DNA of 24,232 nucleotides, from assembly GCA_947487325.1 (NCBI GenBank), contig CANKWG010000008.1, positions 1 through 24,232 of the forward strand, read 5' to 3'. Below, piece by piece: positions 14,474 to 23,021 of the stretch (position 1 is the stretch's first letter; each line of letters starts with the position of its first letter). A model generated the notes under the pieces. That model worked only from the letters and a program-made list of their open reading frames with translations, made no database searches and was not told the origin of the DNA. Both the position numbers and the translations under genes were made by a program. This stretch comes from Oxalobacteraceae bacterium. Its GTDB lineage: Bacteria; Pseudomonadota; Gammaproteobacteria; Burkholderiales; Burkholderiaceae_D.

Positions 14474-16059
14474 GTATTGTTTTGAGCACGCTGAATGCGC
14501 GTTATTCCCATACCTCGCTAGGACTACGCTATCTGCTCGCCAATATGGGCGAATTGCAGTCGCAAACCCAGATACAGGAATTTGTGATCGGCGTACGCGC
14601 CGCTGATGTCGTGGAAAAGCTGCTCGCACTCCAGCCACGTCTGATCGGTTTTGGTGTCTATATCTGGAATGTCGAAGAGCTCACGCACATCGTGGCACTG
14701 TTGAAGCGCGTCGCTCCGGAGATCACCATCGTGCTGGGCGGTCCAGAAGTCTCGCATGAGACAACGGATCAGCGCATCATCGCATTGGCAGATTACGTGG
14801 TGACTGGTTGGGGGGATACGACCTTCCCCCGCTTGTGTTCGCAAATTCTGAATGGTCCAAAGCCCCTGATGAAAATTCATGCGGGAGAACAGCCTGCCAT
14901 GGATCAAATCGCTTTTCCCTACGCGTATTACAGCGCCGAAGACATCGCACAGCGTACCGTGTACGTTGAAGCTTCCCGCGGATGCCCGTTCAAGTGCGAG
15001 TTTTGTTTGTCTGCGCTCGACAAGACGGCGTGGCCATTTCCCTTGGATGATTTGTTGCGCGAGCTCGATGCACTGCATGCGCGAGGCGCCAGAGTTTTTA
15101 AATTTGTTGATCGTACTTTTAACCTGAATATCAACAACAGCCTGCGTGTTTTGCAGTTCTTCCTCGACAAACTTCATGAGCATCCGGACGATCCTGTTTT
15201 TGCGCATTTTGAGTTAGTGCCGGATCACTTGCCGGATGCACTGAAAGACAGCATACGAAAATTCCCACCGGGTGCTTTGCAATTCGAAATCGGCATACAG
15301 AGTTTCAATCCAGAGGTGCAGGCTCGTATCAGTCGCAAGCAAAACAATGAAAAGGCGATGGCTAATTTACGCTGGCTGCGCAAGGACACGCACGCCCATT
15401 TGCATGTTGATCTGATTGCAGGTTTGCCGGGTGAGGATATCGACAGCTTTGCACGAGGATTCGATCAACTGGTCGCTTTGCGGCCGCATGAAATTCAGTT
15501 CGGCATACTCAAACGCCTGCGTGGCACGCCCATCATCCGGCATTCGCAAGCTTATAGGATGGTGTTCGACCCGGCGCCGCCGTATCAGATTCTTGCAACC
15601 GATTGTATTGATTTCAATACGATGCAACGACTGGTGCGATTCGCGCGTTACTGGGATCTGGTGGCGAACTCGGGTCGTTTTTCTGAGCGCTTGCCTGACA
15701 TTTTAGGCGACGCGCCTTTCGCCCGATTTCTGGCGCTGTCAGACTGGTTGTTTGCGAACACAGATGCAACACACCGCATCTCGCCTGAGCGACTCGCCCG
15801 TTTGCTGGATGAGTGGCTGCGAACACAGTTCGCTAGCGGTGCTGAAGATCAGGAAGATCGGACGCAAGAGACAATTAATGAAGCTAACGCGCTGTTTGCC
15901 ACTGAAAAAAACAAAATGTCAGCGACTCGCCGACAACAACGACATCAGGCGGCGTTGCCTTCGGCGGTGGCGCGCCAGGCTTCGATCAGCGATCGCGCCT
16001 CATCGCTCAGCGAGGACAAAGGCCAGGTACGGGCGCGCTCGAAAATCATCAGCGCATAA
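14470..16059 (+). CDS. B12-binding-type radical SAM protein (DUF4080-like)
   Basis: A 529-aa protein with an N-terminal B12-binding-like Rossmann domain (1-130; MSIVLSTLNARYSHTSLGLR, then IGFGVYIWN and VLGGPEVSHE) and a radical SAM core whose cluster motif is CPFKCEFC (Cys172, Cys176, Cys179). It continues with FEIGIQSFNPEVQARISRKQN and HVDLIAGLPGED, as in methylthiotransferase/BchE-like enzymes, and a DUF4080-like C-terminal region. Cobalamin use is not certain, as no DxHxxG motif is seen. The ATG overlaps the acyl-CoA ligase stop. The last about 37 residues, after QQRH, overlap an antisense DUF3717 gene and look like read-through of an older stop. The reaction and substrate are unknown. Confidence 0.88.
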   Translation: MSIVLSTLNARYSHTSLGLRYLLANMGELQSQTQIQEFVIGVRAADVVEKLLALQPRLIGFGVYIWNVEELTHIVALLKRVAPEITIVLGGPEVSHETTDQRIIALADYVVTGWGDTTFPRLCSQILNGPKPLMKIHAGEQPAMDQIAFPYAYYSAEDIAQRTVYVEASRGCPFKCEFCLSALDKTAWPFPLDDLLRELDALHARGARVFKFVDRTFNLNINNSLRVLQFFLDKLHEHPDDPVFAHFELVPDHLPDALKDSIRKFPPGALQFEIGIQSFNPEVQARISRKQNNEKAMANLRWLRKDTHAHLHVDLIAGLPGEDIDSFARGFDQLVALRPHEIQFGILKRLRGTPIIRHSQAYRMVFDPAPPYQILATDCIDFNTMQRLVRFARYWDLVANSGRFSERLPDILGDAPFARFLALSDWLFANTDATHRISPERLARLLDEWLRTQFASGAEDQEDRTQETINEANALFATEKNKMSATRRQQRHQAALPSAVARQASISDRASSLSEDKGQVRARSKIISA

Positions 16060-16172
16060 GCATCTGCAAGCGCATTAACTTCGGGCGACAGCGCACGCTC
16101 CTCCCCAGAGGAGGGGCGTGCCCTGCGCCAGTAATTGATGGCGGATTCAAGTTCTGTCAGTGTTAAGTCCAT
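15945..16172 (-). CDS. DUF3717 domain-containing small protein
   Basis: A 75-aa protein that fits the DUF3717 family seen in Burkholderiales: LTELESAINYWRRARPSSGEE at the start (quoted parts within 5-24), then LSPEVNALADAYALMIFERAR and a C-terminal LIEAWRAT. It is probably helical and cytosolic, with no known role. Its 3' 115 bp lie antisense to the tail of the radical SAM gene. It is on the same strand as the methionine synthase-like gene and 63 bp after it, so it may be the last cistron of that unit. No strong SD precedes ATG 16172. Family recognition rests on the ELExAINYWR and YALMI patterns. Confidence 0.75.
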   Translation of the reverse strand: MDLTLTELESAINYWRRARPSSGEERALSPEVNALADAYALMIFERARTWPLSSLSDEARSLIEAWRATAEGNAA

Positions 16173-16235
16173 CGCGCTATTGTACCGTTCATCGTTCAGC
16201 GTATGTCCGGGTAACCTACAACCTTGGCCACCAGA

Positions 16236-17267
16236 TCAATCAAGTCCCAATTCCTTGCTTAGCAAATCCGCACCAGCCGCCAGTGCGCGGAGCTTGGCGG
16301 TTGCCACTTCCCGTGGCATGGTGACCAGACCGCAATTCGTACAACCCTGTATGTGTTCCACATCGGCGTACTGCATCGCCTTGCGCAGCACATTCGCGAC
16401 TGCTTCGGGCGTCTCAACTTGATGGGTGCCGACGTCAATAGCACCGACCAACACATCTTTACCTCTGAGCATCTCGATAAATTCCATGGGCACGCGCGAA
16501 TTCTGGCATTCCAGGCTCACCTGATCAATGTGGCTCTTTGCCAGTAGCGGGAACACATGTTCATACTGCCGCCACTCTTCACCCAGGCCTTGTTTCCATT
16601 TGATATTCGCTTCAATGCCGTAGCCGTAGCAAATATGCACTGCTGATTTGCATGACAAGTCCTGGGCGGCACGTTCCAGTGTTTTAACACCCCAGTCGCG
16701 CACTTCATCAAAAAATACATTGAATGCCGGCTCATCAAACTGCACCACATCAACGCCTACAGCCGCGAGTTCTTTTGCTTCTTCATTCAGTATCTCGGCA
16801 AACGCCCAGGCTAGCTTTTCACGGCTCTTGTAGTAATTGTCGTAAAGCGTGTCGATCATCGTCATCGGGCCGGGCAGGGTAAATTTGATCGGGCCCTGTG
16901 TGAGTGCGCGCAAGCGCTTGGCATCTTCCACGAAGACGGAGCGGGTGCGAGTGACTTTGTCGACAACGACGGGCACGTCGGCGTCATAGCGATTGCGGAT
17001 GCGCACGGTTTTGCGATTGACGAAATCCACGCCACCCAAATGATCGATGAAGGTCGTCACGAAATGCTGACGAGTCTGCTCCCCATCACCAATCACCGTA
17101 ATACCCGAGCGCAGTTGATCATCCACGGCCAGTCGCATGGCATCAGTCTTTGCCTGTGTCAGTGCTTCTCCCTGCAACTGCCAGGGTGCCCAGAGTTTTT
17201 CTGGCTCTTTAGCATCTGTATTTGCAAGTAGACTGCCGGAAATCGCCGTTTTGATGCGCTTTGACAT
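16236..17267 (-). CDS. Core-MetE methionine synthase (MesD-like)
   Basis: A 343-aa enzyme that corresponds to the catalytic C-terminal half of cobalamin-independent methionine synthase and lacks the N-terminal folate-binding half of MetE. Zinc ligands fit HIC (His211, Cys213), Glu253 in LECQNS and Cys312 in GCTNCGL; the segment QFDEPAF (176-182) holds the conserved Asp. GDGEQTRQHFVTTFIDHL and LPGPMTMIDTLYDN resemble the MesD group, folate-independent methionine synthases that in known cases work with MesX (DUF1852). No DUF1852 gene is adjacent. The ATG at 17267 has AGGAG 7 nt upstream. The methyl donor is unknown. Alternatives are other MetE-like methyltransferases such as YxjG/YxjH types. 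Confidence 0.85.
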   Translation of the reverse strand: MSKRIKTAISGSLLANTDAKEPEKLWAPWQLQGEALTQAKTDAMRLAVDDQLRSGITVIGDGEQTRQHFVTTFIDHLGGVDFVNRKTVRIRNRYDADVPVVVDKVTRTRSVFVEDAKRLRALTQGPIKFTLPGPMTMIDTLYDNYYKSREKLAWAFAEILNEEAKELAAVGVDVVQFDEPAFNVFFDEVRDWGVKTLERAAQDLSCKSAVHICYGYGIEANIKWKQGLGEEWRQYEHVFPLLAKSHIDQVSLECQNSRVPMEFIEMLRGKDVLVGAIDVGTHQVETPEAVANVLRKAMQYADVEHIQGCTNCGLVTMPREVATAKLRALAAGADLLSKELGLD

Positions 17268-17374
17268 GAGGTCTCCTGCACTCGCGTCTTGTTATTTGTG
17301 GGTCTGCAATCAGCCGGCCATTATGCCGTAGTCAGCCATCAGCAGGATGTCTGGCCCGGTATTACAGGGCTTAT

Positions 17375-18580
17375 CTAGCGTTTGCCGATGAACGCTTCCA
17401 GTCGCTGTACACCCAGTGCCAGACGTTCAATGGCGCTCGCAAAACACCAGCGGATAGCGCCCTCGCCCTCGGGCCCGAACGCACTTCCGGGCGCAAGGCC
17501 TAATCCGGCTTCGCTTACCAGTCGCTTGCACAAAGCGAGTGAATCTGTTTCGCCTTCGATCCGGAAGAACAGATACATTGCACCTGCAGGGCGCGGAGCG
17601 ACAATACCCGCTTCACGGAAAACGGGTCTCGACAGTTGCTCATACAGATAGTTGCGCGCTTCGGTGTAGCGGGCGATGGAATGCGCGACGATTTCCTCAC
17701 CGCGTTCGACGGCGACGACACCGGCTTTTTGTACAAAGCCCGGCGCACATGAGGTGTTGTACTCGATCAGTTTGCCCAAGTCAGCCATCAATGAGGTCGG
17801 CACTTGCATCCAGCCTAACCGCCAACCCGTCATCAGCCAGGATTTCGAAAAGCTGTTGGTTGAGACCACGCGTTCATTGGTGTCGGCGATATCAAGAAAC
17901 GAAGGCGCACAGGTGCGCGTGCCGACAGGAACATCGTAGACCAGCCGTTCATACACGTCGTCTGCCAGCAGCCAAATGCCGTGTTTGCGACAGTGATCGA
18001 GAACGATCTGCTGCTGCGCTCTCTGCATGGTCCATCCAGTGGGGTTGTTGGGCGAGTTGATCAGCAGCGCTTTCGTGTCGGGTGTCAGCGCATCCAGCAG
18101 TTGATCAAGATCGAGTTCCCAAATCGGGTCGGCGCGTTGAGTTGATAGCTGCAAGGGTACGGAAACTACCTCGGCACCCAAAATCTTTGGTATCTCGATC
18201 AGATTGGGCCACAACGGTGTGACAATCACGACCCGGTCGCCAGGACTAAGCAAAAGCTGCGCTACCAGCATCAGCGCAGAAACGCCTGAAGAGGTGACTG
18301 CAATGTGATCTGCAGTCACCGGCTGATGCAGTTCTGAAGCATAGCAGGCGAGTGCTTCACGCAGCGCAGGTATGCCGAGATTGTGTGTATAAAACGTGTC
18401 GCCTGTATCCAACGCGGCCTTAGCGGCTTCGCGAATGAAGTCAGGCGTGACTTCGTCGGGTTCGCCAAACCAGAACGGCAGTACATCCGAGCGGCCCATG
18501 CCCGCATTGGCCACTTCGCGTATGCGCGAGGCGACCAGCGATTGCACTGCGGGACGGGAAAGGGTGTCGTGTCTCTTCAT
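17375..18580 (-). CDS. PLP-dependent class I/II aminotransferase
   Basis: A 401-aa fold-type I aminotransferase. The PLP lysine is Lys246 in SFSKSWLMTGWRLGW, with SPNNPTGW (176-183), Asp208 and Tyr210 in ADDVYERLVYD, and a C-terminal IRWCFA holding the substrate carboxylate-binding Arg. It resembles aspartate/aromatic aminotransferases of subgroup I-gamma, but the amino acid donor and acceptor cannot be fixed from sequence. The gene begins 4 nt after a 43-aa membrane protein ORF, which in turn overlaps the MFS gene, so the three form one transcription unit in the order MFS, small protein, aminotransferase. A transporter plus aminotransferase suggests uptake or export of an amino or keto acid. 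Start and motifs are clear. Confidence 0.93.
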   Translation of the reverse strand: MKRHDTLSRPAVQSLVASRIREVANAGMGRSDVLPFWFGEPDEVTPDFIREAAKAALDTGDTFYTHNLGIPALREALACYASELHQPVTADHIAVTSSGVSALMLVAQLLLSPGDRVVIVTPLWPNLIEIPKILGAEVVSVPLQLSTQRADPIWELDLDQLLDALTPDTKALLINSPNNPTGWTMQRAQQQIVLDHCRKHGIWLLADDVYERLVYDVPVGTRTCAPSFLDIADTNERVVSTNSFSKSWLMTGWRLGWMQVPTSLMADLGKLIEYNTSCAPGFVQKAGVVAVERGEEIVAHSIARYTEARNYLYEQLSRPVFREAGIVAPRPAGAMYLFFRIEGETDSLALCKRLVSEAGLGLAPGSAFGPEGEGAIRWCFASAIERLALGVQRLEAFIGKR

Positions 18581-18584
18581 TGCA

Positions 18585-18716
18585 TCACATGCAAAGTAAA
18601 AAGCGGTTGGCGAGATCTAGCATGAATGCGGGCCGGAGATAAGCAGAAAAAATCACGACGACCAAAGTAGCGCTCAGCAAGAGCAGCATAGCCCGAGTCC
18701 AACGTGATCGCATCAT
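18585..18716 (-). CDS. 43-aa single-pass membrane protein, coupled to MFS gene
   Basis: The ATG at 18716 overlaps the MFS stop by 4 nt (ATGA); a second ATG follows at once. The product has a basic N-terminus (MMRSRWTRA), one TM segment (about residues 9-27, MLLLLSATLVVVIFSAYL), then LRPAFMLDLANRFLLCM. From memory, a short TM protein ending in a DLAN-x-x-WACF-like tail recurs in Burkholderiales, which makes this a likely real gene rather than a spacer. Its stop is 4 nt before the aminotransferase ATG. No function is known; it may be a small partner of the transporter. Confidence 0.6.
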   Translation of the reverse strand: MMRSRWTRAMLLLLSATLVVVIFSAYLRPAFMLDLANRFLLCM

Positions 18717-19933
18717 GCCGCCGATGTTTGTGCGCGCACGATCGCGCCTTCCCTGATCGGCAGGTTCACCAATCCGGCAAACACGCCCAGCACAATTGTG
18801 ATCATCCATACCGTGTTGTAGTTGCCGTCGATCGTGTACAGATAACCGCCCAGCCATACACCGAGAAAGCTACCGATCTGGTGAGATAGAAACACGAATC
18901 CCGAGAGCATAGACAGATATCGCATACCGAAAATACTGGCAATGACGCCGTTAGTCAGCGGTACCGTCGACAGCCACAGGAAACCCATCCCCGCAGCGAA
19001 AAGATACACGGATATCGGAGACAGCGGTGCGAGTAAAAATACTGTGATGAATACAGCACGGGCAAAATAAATACCCGACAAAAGATAGCGCTTGGGTAGT
19101 ACATCGCCCAGTTTGCCTGCATAGAAAGAGCCGAAAATATTAAATAGCCCGATGAGCGCGAGCGCCATCACAGCGACTAGGGGATCATCAATACCCTTAT
19201 CGCGCAGGTACGCTGGCAGATGCATGCCGATGAAAACCACCTGAAAGCCACACACGAAGTAGCCGCACATCAGCAACTGAAACGGCCGATAAGAAAAAGC
19301 TTCGCGAGTTGCCGCCATAATGCTTTGCTGCGGTGCTGATATCGGTGCTGGTGCTGCAGGTTCGCGTAACAGCCAGGCCAGCGGGATCATGGTCAGAACA
19401 ATCAGTGCTGCCAGCATGAATAGCGCCTGCTGCCAATCGGTTGCAGCAATCATCTGCTGCTCCACCGGCACCATCGCAAACTGGCCGAATGAACCTGCGG
19501 CACCCAATATCCCGAAGGCCCACGAGCGTTTGGTTGGCGATGCCGCGCGTCCCACGATGCCTGACAATGCGCCGAAAGCGGTACACGATAGCGCGCCACC
19601 CATCAGCAATCCGGAGCCGATAACAAAGAGGCCGGGCTGATCGATGAATGCCATCCATAGCAGCCCAGCCATGTACAAAAGCGCGCCAGCGACAACGACG
19701 CGTGCCGCGCCGAGTCGGTCAGCAGCGATACCCGCAAGCGGACCGAAGACACCCCACATCAGGTTCTGACCTGCCATCGCCAGTGAAAAGGTTTCGCGCG
19801 TCCAGTCGTGCTGAAGCGACATCGGCTGCAGCCAAAAACCAAAGCCATGTCGAACGCCCATCGCCAATGAAACAATGATGCCGCTGGCAATTAGTACGGT
19901 CGAGAGTTTTGGCGCTGCGGAGGGTTTGAACAT
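18713..19933 (-). CDS. Major facilitator superfamily transporter
   Basis: A 406-aa MFS permease with 12 predicted TM segments in two bundles. The first loop after TM2 has FGPLAGIAADRLGAARVV, the MFS motif A variant (GxxADRxG), and the second half repeats it as FYAGKLGDVLPKRYLL. The N-terminal MGVRHGFGFWLQPMS and overall pattern resemble the monocarboxylate/oxalate-formate antiporter group (OFA/MCT type), so an organic acid is a reasonable substrate guess. A central hydrophilic loop (about 195-215, REPAAPAPISAPQQS) joins the halves. It is the first gene of a coupled operon with the 43-aa membrane protein and the aminotransferase. No SD is evident before ATG 19933. Confidence 0.9.
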   Translation of the reverse strand: MFKPSAAPKLSTVLIASGIIVSLAMGVRHGFGFWLQPMSLQHDWTRETFSLAMAGQNLMWGVFGPLAGIAADRLGAARVVVAGALLYMAGLLWMAFIDQPGLFVIGSGLLMGGALSCTAFGALSGIVGRAASPTKRSWAFGILGAAGSFGQFAMVPVEQQMIAATDWQQALFMLAALIVLTMIPLAWLLREPAAPAPISAPQQSIMAATREAFSYRPFQLLMCGYFVCGFQVVFIGMHLPAYLRDKGIDDPLVAVMALALIGLFNIFGSFYAGKLGDVLPKRYLLSGIYFARAVFITVFLLAPLSPISVYLFAAGMGFLWLSTVPLTNGVIASIFGMRYLSMLSGFVFLSHQIGSFLGVWLGGYLYTIDGNYNTVWMITIVLGVFAGLVNLPIREGAIVRAQTSAA

Positions 19934-20033
19934 ATCGGACAGCGAGGCGGAAGCGGTCTGAGAGTGTAGCGCATGCAGTCAGTAGAAGCGGGATTGGTCG
20001 TAAAAGCTCGGGATACCGCTGGAAGCATTGAGT

Positions 20034-20060
20034 TCACGCAAGGCGAGTCGCCTTGCGTGA
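20034..20060 (-). terminator. Perfect 12-bp hairpin after topB
   Basis: TCACGCAAGGCG (20034-20045) pairs with CGCCTTGCGTGA (20049-20060) around AGT. It lies 39 bp beyond the topB stop and within the topB-MFS gap. No T run follows on either strand, so it may be a Rho-assisted or 3'-protective structure. Confidence 0.5.
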
Positions 20061-20098
20061 TGCACATCAGACAGATCGATTGAATTTGCGGCGCGTAT

Positions 20099-22822
20099 TC
20101 AGACCGTTTTTTTTGCGCTGGATTTTTTAGCTACGGCTTTTTTCGCAACCACTTTTTTTGCAGCGACTTTCTTAGCAACCGCTTTTTTGGCGACGGCTTT
20201 TTTAGCCGCCACTTTTTTGGGCGCAGCTTTTACCGGAGTTTTTGCAGCCATCTTTTTCGCGGCTTTTTTTGCCGGTGTCGAGGAGGTTTCGTTGTCACCG
20301 TCATCGGCACCGCTCGCTTTCGCACCGGGCTTGCCTTTCCGCGGCTCGAATTCAAAACTTACCTTGCCATCCTTGCCTTTGGCCAGATAGGCTTTGAAAG
20401 GTCGGCGCGTGCGTTGCGACACAAAACCAGGCAGCAGATCGGTGCGTCCTTCATTGAGCAATTTGACCATCTGCTCGGGCAGAATTTCCTGCTGCAAGAT
20501 GATGCGGCCACTGCGGAAGTCACAAGCTTTTGGCTTGGCCAGCGTTTTTTCGCAGAAGTAAGCGAGACCTACTTCATACACGCCACCGCCACATTTCGGG
20601 CAAGCCCCTAGCGCCGTCTGGCCGCTGAGATCGACCGGCTCGGCATTTTCATCATCCGCCCCGCTCTGACCAAAATCGAATTCCAGTTTGTAGTTCTTGA
20701 TTTCCTCGTCGCGCGATATCTTGAGTATCGCAGCAAACGGACGACCCATCTTCGATCGGAAACCCTGCAGTGGGCCGATAGTGCGCTCCGTCAGCAGCTC
20801 TTCGACTTCTGCGACTTCGAACTGACGGCCGCCCGGTATCTTGCTGATCGAAAATTCGCATTTGGTGCAGGCGAAGCGACGATAGTTTTCTTTCACCACG
20901 CTGCCGCAGTTCGGGCAGGGTGTCTTAAGCGTTGCGTAGTCACCGGGGATGGTGTCGTTATCATATTCTTTCGCGCGCTTGACGATGATCTGCGTCATTT
21001 GCGCAATTTCACGCATGAACTCTTCGCGGCTGATCTTGCCGCGTTCCATTTGCGCGAGCTTGAATTCCCATCCGCCCGTTAACTCGGGTGCAGTTAATTC
21101 AGAAACACCCAGACCGCGTAGCAAGATCATGAGCTGAAACGCCTTGGCCGTCGGAATCAGCTCACGAGCTTCGCGCACCAGATATTTTTCATTCAGCAGA
21201 CCTTCAATGATCGCCGCGCGAGTGGCCGGTGTACCCAGACCTTTGCCTGCCATCGCATCGCGCAGTTCTTCATCATCAACCAGCTTGCCTGCGCCCTCCA
21301 TGGCGGAGAGCAGCGTCGCTTCCGAATAGCGCGCGGGCGGTTTGGTGACGAGGCTTTGTGGTTCGACTTTGTCGGACTTCACCTTCTCGTCTTTGGCCAC
21401 AGGGACTAGTGTGCCGGTGGTCTCGCCGTCTTTCGCGTCTTTGTTGGGCTCGATCGCTTCCTTACCGTACACCGTCAGCCAGCCAGGCGTGGTGAGAATT
21501 TTTCCTTCAGTTTTGAACTGATGACCAGAGACCTCGGTATAACGTGTCGTGATCAGATATTCGGCCGCCGGGAAAAATACAGCCATGAATCGACGAGCAA
21601 CGAGATCGTAGAGTTTTTGTTCAGGCTCGGATAAGTTTTTCGGCGCTTGTGTGGTCGGAATGATCGCGAAGTGATCGCTGATTTTCGTGTTGTCGAAAAT
21701 ACGTTTGTTCGGCTTTACCCATTTGCTGTTTAGAATCTGCGCAGCAAAAGGGTAGTAATTGTTGCTCTCACTAAGCGTTTCCAGCGTCTGAGTCACCGTG
21801 GGCAAGTAATCCTCCGGCAGATGACGCGAATCCGTACGAGGATAGGTCAGTACCTTGTGCCGTTCGTAGAGTGCCTGCGCCAGACCCAGCGTATTTTTAG
21901 CCGAAAAACCAAAGCGTGCATTGGCTTCACGCTGCAGGCTGGTCAGGTCAAACAGTGCTGGCGCCATCGATGTGCTGGGGCGTGACTCTTCGGTGACGAT
22001 ACCTGTCTTGCCCCGGCATGCGGCGACGATGGATTCGGCAGCCGCTTTGCTCCACAAACGTTCTGCGCGCTTTTCAGGATCGGCTTCATCTTTTTTGAAT
22101 TTGGTGTCTAGCCAGCGCCCTTCATACATGCCAGCGGCACAAACAAACTCAGCCCGAACCTCCCAGTAATCCCTGGACACGAAGCGTTTGATTTTTTCTT
22201 CGCGCTCGACAACGATCGAGAGTGTCGGCGTTTGCACACGACCGACAGTCGTCAGATAAAAACCACCTTCCTTAGAATTGAAGGCCGTCATCGCGCGGGT
22301 GCCATTAATACCGATTAGCCAGTCGGCTTCGCTGCGGCAACGCGCGGCATCGGCGAGTGGCAGCATTTCGGTATCATCGCGTAGATGCTGGAAAGCATCG
22401 CGGATCGCGCCCTGAGTCATTGACTGCAGCCACAAACGTTTGATGGGCTGCTTGGCTTTCGCGTATTGAACAATCAGCCGGAAAATCAGTTCGCCTTCGC
22501 GTCCCGCGTCACAGGCATTAATAACTGCACCGACATCTTTGCGCTTAAGCAGTTTGTTCAGCAGCTTCAGGCGGGATTCGGTTTTCTGTATGGGATTGAG
22601 CGCGAAATACGGTGGAATCATCGGCAGGTTTGCAAACGACCACTTGCCGCGCTTGACATCATGCTCCTCGGGCGCAGCAATTTCGACTAGATGGCCGACG
22701 GCCGATGACAGCACATAGTTGTCAGATTCAAAATACTCATCGTGCTTGGTAAAGCCTCCGAGACTCTTCGCGATGTCATTCGCGACAGAGGGCTTCTCGG
22801 CAATGATGAGGGTTTTGGTCAT
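20099..22822 (-). CDS. topB: DNA topoisomerase III
   Basis: A 907-aa type IA topoisomerase that relaxes negative supercoils and decatenates DNA. The Toprim domain (1-150) has IIAEKPSVANDIA and the metal-binding DAGREGE (105-111). The catalytic Tyr327 is in LTYPRTDSRHLPED. GRVQTPTLSIVV (194-205) is the type IA signature. Two zinc-finger-like modules follow in the C-terminal third: CPNCG with CTKC, and CPKCGGG with a later Cys pair. Residues 850-907 form a tail of repeated AKK/AVAKK units, like histone H1, absent from E. coli TopB (653 aa). The tail should bind DNA electrostatically. The gene lies downstream of smg and dprA, a common betaproteobacterial order, but 199 bp after smg. Confidence 0.97.
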   Translation of the reverse strand: MTKTLIIAEKPSVANDIAKSLGGFTKHDEYFESDNYVLSSAVGHLVEIAAPEEHDVKRGKWSFANLPMIPPYFALNPIQKTESRLKLLNKLLKRKDVGAVINACDAGREGELIFRLIVQYAKAKQPIKRLWLQSMTQGAIRDAFQHLRDDTEMLPLADAARCRSEADWLIGINGTRAMTAFNSKEGGFYLTTVGRVQTPTLSIVVEREEKIKRFVSRDYWEVRAEFVCAAGMYEGRWLDTKFKKDEADPEKRAERLWSKAAAESIVAACRGKTGIVTEESRPSTSMAPALFDLTSLQREANARFGFSAKNTLGLAQALYERHKVLTYPRTDSRHLPEDYLPTVTQTLETLSESNNYYPFAAQILNSKWVKPNKRIFDNTKISDHFAIIPTTQAPKNLSEPEQKLYDLVARRFMAVFFPAAEYLITTRYTEVSGHQFKTEGKILTTPGWLTVYGKEAIEPNKDAKDGETTGTLVPVAKDEKVKSDKVEPQSLVTKPPARYSEATLLSAMEGAGKLVDDEELRDAMAGKGLGTPATRAAIIEGLLNEKYLVREARELIPTAKAFQLMILLRGLGVSELTAPELTGGWEFKLAQMERGKISREEFMREIAQMTQIIVKRAKEYDNDTIPGDYATLKTPCPNCGSVVKENYRRFACTKCEFSISKIPGGRQFEVAEVEELLTERTIGPLQGFRSKMGRPFAAILKISRDEEIKNYKLEFDFGQSGADDENAEPVDLSGQTALGACPKCGGGVYEVGLAYFCEKTLAKPKACDFRSGRIILQQEILPEQMVKLLNEGRTDLLPGFVSQRTRRPFKAYLAKGKDGKVSFEFEPRKGKPGAKASGADDGDNETSSTPAKKAAKKMAAKTPVKAAPKKVAAKKAVAKKAVAKKVAAKKVVAKKAVAKKSSAKKTV

Positions 22823-22898
22823 AATTAATCCGGTAAACGGGCATGTGGGCTCGGCAATTTCGACTGTCCGCGCGCATGCGTTAGGGGTTCAGCGCCTG

Positions 22899-22968
22899 AT
22901 AATTGCTGAAAAATCGCTGATATTTTGGCAATTATTGGCTAAATGCGGCCAATGATAAGCGGGTTATC
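22899..22968. repeat. Cluster of inverted repeats upstream of topB
   Basis: Three inverted repeats lie in the smg-topB gap: ATAATTGC/GCAATTAT (22899-22906 and 22928-22935), ATTGGC/GCCAAT (22934-22939 and 22948-22953) and GATAA-GCGGG-TTATC (22954-22968). The first two share bases 22934-22935, so they compete. There is no T run, so they are not a classic terminator. The gap 22823-23021 holds no gene. Confidence 0.45.
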
Positions 22969-23021
22969 CGGGAATTCGCAAGGAGGGTCTTGCGGTGGGT
23001 GCAGCGGAAACGCGACCGAGA

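Noticed and set aside
14524..15207. 227-codon minus-strand frame opposite the radical SAM gene
   Set aside because: It is antisense to a clearly conserved radical SAM core and has no domain of its own.
17268..17374. SAM or cobalamin riboswitch before the methionine synthase-like gene
   Set aside because: The 107-bp gap is short and shows no B12 box or SAM aptamer pattern.
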